This document shows positions 1 through 6,772 of a stretch of DNA of 44,208 nt, piece by piece. Numbering within the stretch: position 1 is the stretch's first letter; the number at the start of each line of letters is the position of its first letter. This DNA is from JAABRU01 sp050180235 (GTDB lineage: Bacteria; Desulfobacterota; Desulfobacteria; Desulfobacterales; Desulfococcaceae). Below the pieces are notes generated by a model, which saw nothing but the letters and a program-made list of their open reading frames with translations, made no database searches and had not been told where the DNA came from. The stretch lies in contig JBFXEJ010000046.1 of NCBI GenBank assembly GCA_050180235.1, forward strand, positions 1 to 44,208, written 5' to 3'. A program made the position numbers and the translations under genes.

Positions 1-2
1 CC

Positions 3-1007
3 AAAGAGGTTTTTTGCAGAGTGCTGAAAATCATCGGGGGATATTTTTCCCCGCAAAACTGGTCTCTGCTGCTGATGGATGAAAATACCGGCAGACTGAG
101 ATTTGATATTTCGATGGGTGTTGATGCAGACAGGCTGAAAGAAGTGTATATTGAAAAAGGGGAGGGGATTGTGGGATGGGTCTGTGAGCACGGAATTCCT
201 GTTTTGGTCGAAGATGTGCAAAATGATCGCCGTTTCAGCCCCCGTGTGGATCAGATCCTCGGATTTACTACCCATGCCGTGGTCTGTGTGCCGCTGATAA
301 ACGGCAAAAACCGCGTGGTGGGAGCCATTGAACTGATTAACAAAATCAGTCCGCCATCGCTGAAATCAGTGCGGGGGGAATGCACATCATGGATATGCCC
401 AACATGTGAGACATTTACCGAAACAGATATGAAAATACTGGCGGCCATAGGCACATTCACCGGGATTGCCGCTGAAAACGCTTTTCTGTACCAGAAAGTG
501 GAAGAAATGGCTCAGACTGATTCTCTGACCGGGATCAGCAACCGTCTCTGTTTTCAGGAAATACTGGCATGTGAAAGCGAAAAGGCCCGCCGCTGCGGCC
601 ATTATATCTGCATCCTGATGATTGATGTGGATGACTTCAAGAATGTCAATGACAATTACGGGCATCTGACCGGTGACAGGGTGCTTTGCGATATTGCCCG
701 TATTCTCAGGTCTTCTGTACGGGAGTCTGATTTTGTTGCACGCTTCGGCGGGGATGAGTTTGTGGTGCTTATGCCCTTTGCCGGTGAATCCGAAGGACTG
801 CGGCTGGCAAAACGGATACAGGAAATGATCCGGGAATGGAATGAAAAGGAAAGAATTCCGGGTCTGAAAATGGAAGTCAGTATCGGGGTTCATGCCTGCG
901 GCCCGGAAAATATAAACAATCTGCTTCTTGAGGCTGACCGGGAGATGTACCGGTGCAAAACTTTTCGGAAAAAACCCGGGGAAATTCACTTCGGTGATTT
1001 CCATTAA
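3..1007 (+). CDS. GAF-GGDEF diguanylate cyclase, 5' end cut by window
   Basis: The reading frame is open to the left edge, so the start is outside the window; the GTG at 21 is only the first possible internal start, and residues here are counted from it. The visible protein has a GAF-type sensory domain (about 1-155) followed by a GGDEF domain (about 170-325) that would make cyclic di-GMP from two GTP. The catalytic motif GGDEF is intact at 243-247, and a product-inhibition I-site RxxD (RESD, 234-237) lies exactly five residues before it, so the enzyme should be active and feedback controlled. The GAF domain has an unusual loop with three cysteines (C121, C126, C129; C-x4-C-x2-C). The last residues (GDFH) and the TAA stop are encoded inside a mobile palindromic repeat, so the native C-terminus may have been slightly altered. 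Family assignment is firm; the signal sensed is unknown. Confidence 0.93.
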   Translation, partial: KEVFCRVLKIIGGYFSPQNWSLLLMDENTGRLRFDISMGVDADRLKEVYIEKGEGIVGWVCEHGIPVLVEDVQNDRRFSPRVDQILGFTTHAVVCVPLINGKNRVVGAIELINKISPPSLKSVRGECTSWICPTCETFTETDMKILAAIGTFTGIAAENAFLYQKVEEMAQTDSLTGISNRLCFQEILACESEKARRCGHYICILMIDVDDFKNVNDNYGHLTGDRVLCDIARILRSSVRESDFVARFGGDEFVVLMPFAGESEGLRLAKRIQEMIREWNEKERIPGLKMEVSIGVHACGPENINNLLLEADREMYRCKTFRKKPGEIHFGDFH

Positions 1008-1129
1008 TGATTATACCGTTTTTCGTAGGGCGGGCACGGTTTTTTGTGCCCGCCGTTTCAGCAGGACGGCGGGCACAAAAAACCGTGCCCACCCTACAAT
1101 GATGGTACATTTTTTCATGGAAATCGCCT
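992..1129 (+). repeat. MITE-like palindromic repeat, family 1, copy 1
   Basis: A 138-bp element with ends GGTGATTTCCAT...ATGGAAATCGCC and a long internal palindrome built on TAGGGCGGGCACGG / CCGTGCCCACCCTA. Further copies lie at 6452-6588 (flanks inverted) and 10529-10666. It overlaps the 3' end of the diguanylate cyclase and supplies its stop codon. No coding capacity. Confidence 0.85.
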
Positions 1130-1228
1130 CGGAAGATCAGATGCGCTGCTGTCTGCGGCATAATTTCCTGTTTAAAGATGATTGCTGTCTTTTCTTAATC
1201 CCTTCTCAGGCGGGAAATGTGCTCAGTT

Positions 1229-1316
1229 AGATGATTTCCGAAAAAGTATCAAAAGCTTCCGGCTTTTGCCCTGTGCCTGTGAACTGAAACGGGATATTTA
1301 TTTTCAGAAATCGCCT
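1229..1316 (+). repeat. Short palindrome-ended repeat, family 2, copy A
   Basis: An 88-bp, slightly shortened copy of a repeat also present at 9312-9414 and 39029-39131. Ends are AGATGATTTCC and TCAGAAATCGCCT; the core contains AAAAGCTTCCGGCTTTTG and CTGTGCCTGTGAACTGAA. The ends match those of family 1, suggesting shared mobilisation. Confidence 0.8.
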
Positions 1317-1325
1317 AATTTTCCG

Positions 1326-1360
1326 AACAACCGGATTTTTCGGAAAAATCCGGTTGTTTT
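1326..1360. terminator. Hairpin terminator, likely bidirectional
   Basis: A 15-bp stem (AACAACCGGATTTTT and its complement) with a very short loop, followed by TTTT. It sits between the diguanylate cyclase and the ATPase gene. Near-identical hairpins occur at 9446-9479 and 20906-20940, so this is a recurrent terminator sequence in this genome. Confidence 0.6.
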
Positions 1361-1439
1361 AATACACAAAAATTTTCGGCTGAGTACCTGACTGATTTTT
1401 GCAGGTTCCGCAAAAAAAAGGAATAAATGACAAAATTTT

Positions 1440-3263
1440 ATGAACGCCATTGAAACCATCTCCAAAAACAGCGCGTGTTCGGACGAAATCATCTGCCGTA
1501 TTCTTTCCATGCACGGTCTGATTTCAGACCGGCAGATTGAGGAAATTCTCAAAAAAAAGGACTGGCTGAAAAAAGAGCTGAAAAGACGCCGGACTTCAAA
1601 AGGGCCTCATGATTTTTCTCCGGACACAGTCAGCATCACAGATGTGATTGTGTCCCTGAACCTGAAGCGTGCTGATCACATTCCCGGAAATCTGGATGAG
1701 GAAAGCATTTACAGCACCCTGGCCAGAGAATGGGGATTTCCCTACAAAAAAATCAATCCTCTGGAACTGGATCTCAATCTTGTCACCACCACCATTCCCC
1801 GCTCCTTTGCCCTCAAGCATCTCATTGTTCCCATAGGAAAGCAGGAAAAGGATTTGCTTGTTGCCACACCCAACCCCTTTAATGCTGAGATCATGGAAGA
1901 TATTGCCCGCGTGACCCAGATGCGGATTGTGCCTGTTGTGTCTTCCAAATCCGATATTATCCGGCTGATCAATGAGTTTTTCGGTTTCAAGCGATCCATT
2001 GCCGAGGCAGAGCAGTATTTTTCCGGCCCTGCGGTGGATCTGGGCAATCTGGAGCAGTATGTGCGCGTACGGGGCGGGGAAGATTCCATGACCCATGACC
2101 AGCATATCGTCAATGCGGTCAATCATCTCTTCACCTATGCCTTTGATCAGAGAGCCAGTGATATTCACATTGAACCCAAACGGGACATCACCCTGGTGCG
2201 GCTGCGCATTGACGGTGTGCTGCATACTGTATATAAACTGCCGAAAAGTCTTCATTATGCCATTGTCAGCCGAATCAAGATTCTGTCCCGGCTGGATATG
2301 GCGGAAAAGCGCAAACCCCAGGACGGCAGAATCAAAACCGCCAAAGGGGATACCGAGGTGGAAATCCGTATTTCCACAGTTCCGGTCGCGTTTGGCGAAA
2401 AAGTGGTCATGAGAATTATGGACCCGGATATTCTGTTTCAGGATTTGGAAAGTCTGGGTTTTTCAGCAACGGATCTGCTGCGTTTCAACAAATTCATCAA
2501 AATGCCCCACGGCATTGTGCTGGTGACAGGCCCCACAGGAAGCGGAAAATCCACAACCCTTTATTCCACTCTCCGGGATCTTTCCACTCCGGAAATCAAT
2601 ATCACCACAGTGGAAGACCCCATAGAAATGATCAACAGCGAATTCAACCAGATTGCTGTGCAGCCTGCCATTGGTGTCACTTTCGGCAATATACTGAGAA
2701 ATATTCTCCGTCAGGATCCTGATATTATAATGATTGGTGAAATGCGGGACCTGGAAACAGCGGAAAACGCAGTGCAGGCGGCATTGACCGGTCATCTGGT
2801 GCTTTCCACTCTGCATACCAATGATGCGCCCACTGCCATAACGCGTCTGCTGGATCTGGGCATTCCCGCGTTTCTGATTCAAAGCACGCTCATCGGTGTG
2901 CTGGCCCAGCGTCTGGTGCGGAAAATCTGCAACCACTGCCGCACTTCCTTTATGATGAACAGCGCGGAACTTTGGAACATGGGCATCCACCTTGAAACAG
3001 AAGGCAGTGTGGAACTTTTCCGCGGGGAAGGCTGTCCCATGTGCCGGGGAACCGGATATCAGGGCAGAACCGGCATTTATGAAATTCTTCCCTATTCCGA
3101 ATCCCTCAAACGCCTGACCATAAAGGAAACCGATCTGGAGGCCATCCGCATGAAGGGAAAGGAGGAGGGCATGAGCACTCTGCGGGAAAGCGCAGTGAGA
3201 AAAATGCTCAAAGGCATAACCACGTATCAGGAAGTGCTGCGGGTTACGTGGGAGCCGGTGTGA
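1440..3263 (+). CDS. GspE/PilB-type secretion or pilus-assembly ATPase
   Basis: A 607-aa hexameric ATPase of the PulE/GspE/PilB family that powers type II secretion or type IV pilus extension from the cytoplasmic face of the inner membrane. The N-terminal T2SSE_N-like domain covers about 85-190. The ATPase core follows, with Walker A GPTGSGKS at 364-371, an Asp box with VEDPIE, and a Walker B region (IIMIGEMRD). Near the C-terminus is a tetracysteine zinc motif (C497, C500, C532, C535) typical of GspE and PilB. The start at 1440 has only a distant AAGGA (about 17 nt upstream); the ATG at 1427 is in another frame and leads to a quick stop. No other gsp or pil gene is adjacent, so GspE and PilB cannot be told apart from context. 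Length is slightly above the usual 500-570 aa because of an N-terminal extension of about 80 residues. Confidence 0.93.
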   Translation: MNAIETISKNSACSDEIICRILSMHGLISDRQIEEILKKKDWLKKELKRRRTSKGPHDFSPDTVSITDVIVSLNLKRADHIPGNLDEESIYSTLAREWGFPYKKINPLELDLNLVTTTIPRSFALKHLIVPIGKQEKDLLVATPNPFNAEIMEDIARVTQMRIVPVVSSKSDIIRLINEFFGFKRSIAEAEQYFSGPAVDLGNLEQYVRVRGGEDSMTHDQHIVNAVNHLFTYAFDQRASDIHIEPKRDITLVRLRIDGVLHTVYKLPKSLHYAIVSRIKILSRLDMAEKRKPQDGRIKTAKGDTEVEIRISTVPVAFGEKVVMRIMDPDILFQDLESLGFSATDLLRFNKFIKMPHGIVLVTGPTGSGKSTTLYSTLRDLSTPEINITTVEDPIEMINSEFNQIAVQPAIGVTFGNILRNILRQDPDIIMIGEMRDLETAENAVQAALTGHLVLSTLHTNDAPTAITRLLDLGIPAFLIQSTLIGVLAQRLVRKICNHCRTSFMMNSAELWNMGIHLETEGSVELFRGEGCPMCRGTGYQGRTGIYEILPYSESLKRLTIKETDLEAIRMKGKEEGMSTLRESAVRKMLKGITTYQEVLRVTWEPV

Positions 3264-3345
3264 GAAAATTGTGTGCACGCTTTGCTTTTTCAAAGAAGAC
3301 AGGCGTGGCAGTCATGTTTCTGGTGAAATGTGAATGAAAATTGGG

Positions 3346-3396
3346 AGGGTTTCCCACAGAGAACACAGAGAATTTCCCACAGAGGACACAGAGGGT
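3346..3396 (+). repeat. TTTCCCACAGAG... repeat, short array
   Basis: Two diverged units of the sequence TTTCCCACAGAGAACACAGAG. The same family makes the long tandem array at 3807-4202 and reappears at 20769-20818. It is non-coding; translated it gives spurious peptides such as VLCGK or TQRISR. Confidence 0.75.
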
Positions 3397-3425
3397 TTTA
3401 TAAAAAAATAAGGGGATAAAAATAT

Positions 3426-3806
3426 ATGGGGATTTTTTATTTTCCTGAACTTTCGCAAAAAATTGTGGATTTGGCATATAAGGTGCATACTGAACTTGGG
3501 CCGGGGCTGCTGGAAAGTACATATGAATCCTGTCTGGAATATGAAATGGTACAGGCAGGTCTGCATGCGGAGCGGCAGAAAAGACTGCCTCTGCAATATG
3601 GCAGTCTTCTGATTGAAGATGCTTACCGTATTGATTTATTTGTTGAAAACAAAATTATTATTGAAATCAAATCAGTGGATCGTCTTATTGATCTTCATTT
3701 CAGGCAGCTTCTTACTTATCTCAAACTGGCACAGGTCAAAGTGGGTTATCTGATTAATTTTAATGTTGATTATTTAAAAAACGGCATCTCACGCAAAGTT
3801 TTGTAA
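3426..3806 (+). CDS. GxxExxY protein (PD-(D/E)XK nuclease-like fold)
   Basis: A 126-aa protein of the GxxExxY family, named from the motif seen here as GLLESTY (about residues 26-32). The second half contains RIDLFVENKIIIEIK, a D...ExK arrangement typical of PD-(D/E)XK nuclease-like folds. The cellular role of this family is not established; members are common and multicopy in environmental anaerobes. Start ATG 3426 follows an AGGGGA ribosome-binding site about 10 nt upstream. The gene is embedded between two arrays of the same CACAGAGAACACAGAG repeat, suggesting it sits in a recombination-prone accessory patch. Full length for the family. Confidence 0.87.
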   Translation: MGIFYFPELSQKIVDLAYKVHTELGPGLLESTYESCLEYEMVQAGLHAERQKRLPLQYGSLLIEDAYRIDLFVENKIIIEIKSVDRLIDLHFRQLLTYLKLAQVKVGYLINFNVDYLKNGISRKVL

Positions 3807-4202
3807 ATTCTCTGTGATCTCTGCAGGAAATCCTCTGACGATGTTTTGTTTCCCACAGAGAAAAAATTCTGAGATTTCTGAGGGAAATCCTCTGACGATG
3901 TTTTGTTTCCCACAGAGAAAAAACTCTGAGATTTCTGAGGGAAATCCTCTGACGATGTTTTGTTTCCCACAGAGAACACAGAGGAGGAAAAGACCACAGA
4001 GAACACAGAGAAAAAACTCTGTGATCTCTGTGGGAAATTTCTCTGTGATCTCTGTGGGAAATTTCTCTGTGATCTCTGTGGGAAATTTCTCTGTGATCTC
4101 TGCGGGAAATTCTCTGTGATCTCTGTGGGAAATTCTCTGTGATCTCTGCGGGAAATTCTCTGTGTTCTCTGTGGGAAATTCTCTGTGTTCTCTGTGGGAA
4201 AC
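3807..4202 (+). repeat. Composite tandem array: 57-bp units then 24/23-bp units
   Basis: Two nested periodicities. From about 3811 to 3979 a 57-bp unit containing TCCTCTGACGATGTTTTG recurs (anchors at 3837, 3894, 3951). From about 4015 the unit TCTCTGTGATCTCTGTGGGA repeats at 24 bp (anchors 4021, 4045, 4069, 4093) and then at 23 bp (4116, 4139, 4162, 4185). The last two units read GTGTTC instead of GTGATC. Open frames across the array on both strands are artefacts of a repeat without stops. The array ends immediately before the orphan restriction-enzyme fragment. Confidence 0.9.
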
Positions 4203-4228
4203 AATTCACACAACATAAAGGTATGGCA

Positions 4229-5683
4229 ATGAAAAAAGCAAAGATATATTATTTCACTCTGACAGATGAAATGCGGAAAGAGGAGAAGCTGAACTGGTTC
4301 AGATCCCATTCCATTGAGCAGCTTGAATTTGAATACATAAACCCGGACAAAAACAGCAACTGGATTAATCTTGCGGATAATGATTGGGAAAGTTTAATTT
4401 CTGTTTGCAGTAAAGATGTAAAGACCGGAAAAGTAAAAGATGCAATTTTTGAATTATTTTCATTAGGGATAGCAACAAATAGAGATGAATGGGTTTATGA
4501 CTTTGATGATAAAAATTTATTGAAAAAAACTAAATACTTTATTGAAAAATACAACCAAATACTCGCAACAGAAAATCCAGAAGACAGTTCAATAAAATGG
4601 AGCAGCACATTAAAATCACATTTTAAATCAAAAATAAAATTAGTTTTTAATAATGAGAAATTAATCGAAGCCTTATTTCGACCTTTTACTAAAATGTTTT
4701 TTTATACGGAAAAAAATATGAGTGATAGATTAACTCAAAATCATTATGATATTTTTGGCAATGAATTAAATAAAAATAACCAATTAATTTGCTTCACTGT
4801 TGGCGGAAGATTGGATTTCAATATTATTGCTGCTAATAGATTACCAAGCCTTACGGTATTTTCTTTAGATGCGAATCAATGTCTTCCGCTTTACCGCTAC
4901 GACAAATCCGGCAACCGCACAGACAACATTACAGACTGGACTTTGGAGCAGTTCAGAAATCACTATCATTTGTCTGAACCGGGATTTTCAGGATTAAAGG
5001 ATGAACAGGATTTAACAGATGGAAAGAAACGGAAAAAATCAGGCAAATCCGCCAGACAGAAAAATGCGGAGCCGGAGATCAGCAAAGAGGACATTTTTCA
5101 TTATGTTTATGCTGTGCTGCATAATCCGACTTACCGCGAAAAATACGAACTGAATTTAAAACGGGAATTTCCCCGCATTCCCTTTTATCCTGATTTTTGG
5201 AAATGGGCAGAATGGGGAAAAGCATTAATGGATTTGCACATCAATTATGAAACAGCAAAACCATTTGATTTGAAAGAACATAATTCCCGGACAAAGGCAG
5301 AATCCATGCGGCAGAAAAAGGCTGAATCTGCCAAAGAACCTGAGTCAGTTTATGCACCAAAGCTGAAAATAAAACCCAGACTCAAAGCTGACAAAGAAAA
5401 GGGCATCATTGAAATTGACGAACTCAGCTTTTTAAGCGGTGTTCCCAAAGAAGCATGGGAATATAAACTCGGCAACCGCAGCGCATTGGAATGGATTCTT
5501 GACCAGTACAAGGAAAAAAAGCCCAAAGATCCGACCATTGCAGAAAAATTCAATACTTACCGCTTTGCAGATTACAAAGAGCATGTGACTGATCTGCTGA
5601 AACGGGTCTGCACCGTAAGCGTGGAAACAATGAAAATTGTTGAGGAAATGAAAAAAGAAATATTTGACAGTAAATTACCATAA
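4229..5683 (+). pseudogene. Orphan C-terminal specificity part of a Type ISP restriction-modification enzyme
   Basis: The 484-aa frame matches only the C-terminal end of Type ISP (LlaBIII-like) single-chain restriction-modification enzymes, normally about 1500-1600 aa with nuclease, helicase, methyltransferase and target-recognition parts. Recognisable blocks are IYYFTLTDEMRKEEK, INPDKNSNW, TNRDEWVYDF, YRPFTK-like FRPFTKMFFY, ITDWTLEQFRNHY, DIFHYVYAVLHNPTYREKY and GNRSALEWILDQY. The nuclease, helicase and methyltransferase (NPPY) parts are absent; a tandem repeat array lies directly upstream. Start ATG 4229 has AAAGG seven nt upstream; an ATG at 4223 is too close to it. Either a 5' deletion left a dead remnant, or a free-standing specificity protein is made. 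A local dip in G+C (about 4390-4880) suggests a diverged recognition segment. Family assignment is strong; the inactive status is inferred. Confidence 0.8.
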
Positions 5684-5721
5684 ACCGCCAACAGCCTATG
5701 ATAGCATACATCGGAGGAGAT

Positions 5722-6078
5722 ATGAACAGAAAAGAATTGATAAAACAATATAAACAGACCACTCAGCCAATGGGCGTTTATCAAATACAGAACAGGAGAA
5801 ATGGAAAGCTGTTTATTGGAAGCACAAAGAACCTGCCGGGGAAATTGAACAGTCATAAATTTCAGCTAAACAATGGCGTTCACACTAACAAAGAAATGCA
5901 AAAAGAGTTTAATGAGATTGGTGAGGAAGGTTTTTCTTTTGATATTTTGGACTGTTTAAAGCCAAAAGAAGACCTGAATTATGATTACACGGAAGAGTTA
6001 AAGACACTTGAAGAAATGTGGATGGAAAAACTCCAGCCCTTTAATGAAAAAGGATACAATAAAATGAAAATTCGCTGA
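5722..6078 (+). CDS. GIY-YIG nuclease family small protein
   Basis: A 118-aa protein with the GIY-YIG core seen as MGVYQIQN...KLFIGSTKNL near residues 18-38, and the family's conserved tail (EEMWMEKLQPFNEKGYNK). Small stand-alone proteins of this type are widespread in environmental bacteria with no assigned role; the domain usually cuts DNA. The upstream ATG at 5698 is less likely, because ATG 5722 is directly preceded by GGAGGAGAT, a very strong ribosome-binding site. It lies 38 nt after the Type ISP remnant on the same strand, in an accessory patch. Confidence 0.85.
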   Translation: MNRKELIKQYKQTTQPMGVYQIQNRRNGKLFIGSTKNLPGKLNSHKFQLNNGVHTNKEMQKEFNEIGEEGFSFDILDCLKPKEDLNYDYTEELKTLEEMWMEKLQPFNEKGYNKMKIR

Positions 6079-6093
6079 GCATTTTCTCCAGTT

Positions 6094-6130
6094 TGCAGGG
6101 TGGGTGAAGCGGAGCGGAACCCACCTTTGC
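6094..6130. repeat. GTGGGT...ACCCAC palindrome
   Basis: An imperfect inverted repeat: TTGCAGGGTGGGT, a GAAGCGGAGCGGA loop, then ACCCACCTTTGCA. It lies between the GIY-YIG gene and the broken DUF5615 gene. No T-run follows, so it is more likely a dispersed palindrome than a terminator. Confidence 0.5.
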
Positions 6131-6168
6131 ACTGAAGAAAAGGTTTTTTTGTCAGAAAAAATACCGGC

Positions 6169-6466
6169 ATGAAATTCCCTGCAGATATGGGCATACCGCC
6201 CAAAATTGTCCTTTGGCTGCGGCAGACAGGTCATGACGCATTTCATCTTCATGAACAAAACCTTGACCGGATGCCGGATTCAGGTATATTGCAAAAAGCT
6301 CCTGCTGAAAAAAAGGATTTTGCTGACGCATGATCCTGATTTCGGAGAACTGCTGGCTGCAAGTCAGGCAGAACTGCCCGGTGTGATTATTTTCCGTCTT
6401 CACAATATGAGATCTGAAAATATAAAACAATATCTGAACGGTATAATAATAAGGCGATTTCCATGA
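6169..6466 (+). pseudogene. DUF5615 PIN-like protein, frameshifted
   Basis: Two consecutive frames together make one DUF5615 (Mut7-C/PIN-like) protein, a family often paired with DUF433 as a putative toxin-antitoxin couple. The first frame starts at ATG 6169 (MKFPADMGIPPKIVLWL, then TGHDAFHLHEQNLDRMPDSG) and stops at about 6332. The second frame takes over at an A7 run near 6308-6314 and continues RILLTHDPDFGELLA ... LPGVIIFRLHN to 6466. One base gained or lost at the A-run would explain it. The final residues and stop lie inside the family 1 repeat that begins at 6452. No DUF433 partner is visible upstream. A sequencing error at the homopolymer cannot be excluded. Confidence 0.72.
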
Positions 6467-6588
6467 AAAAATGTACCATATTGTAGGGTGGGCACGGCTT
6501 TTTGTGCCCACCGTTTCAGCAGGACGGCGGGCACAGAAAGCCGTGCCCACCCTACTAAAAACGGTATAATCTTTAATGGAAATCACCT
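6452..6588 (-). repeat. MITE-like palindromic repeat, family 1, copy 2
   Basis: A 137-bp copy in inverse orientation to copies 1 and 3 by its flanks: the left arm carries ATGAAAAAATGTACCAT and the right arm AACGGTATAATC. Ends are AGGCGATTTCCAT and ATGGAAATCACCT. It supplies the stop of the broken DUF5615 gene. The central loop (TTTCAGCAGGACGG) has the same strand orientation as copy 1, so loop and arms are inverted relative to each other. The 184 bp between it and glgP hold no recognised feature. Confidence 0.85.
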
Positions 6589-6772
6589 AAAACATGAAAA
6601 AATTTTCTGCATGGTGCGGTTATCACATTAAATGAAACGAAAACAGGGGTGGTTTTCTTCCCGTTATATCTCATAACCGCAAAAATGCAGGCTGTGACAG
6701 GAAATCCATGCCAGACAAAACCGTTTAATAAAATTTGGAAAAAACATAAACATACAAAAAAGGAGATCGGCC

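Noticed and set aside
3807..4202. CRISPR-like appearance of the tandem array
   Set aside because: Units abut directly at 23, 24 or 57 bp with no unique spacers, and no cas genes are present.
4139..4228. N-terminal extension of the restriction-enzyme remnant
   Set aside because: It is encoded entirely by the repeat array; the ATG at 4229 has the proper ribosome-binding site.
3760..4309. Long open frames on both strands across the array
   Set aside because: Repeat unit without stops; peptides are low-complexity shadows with no ribosome-binding site or protein character.
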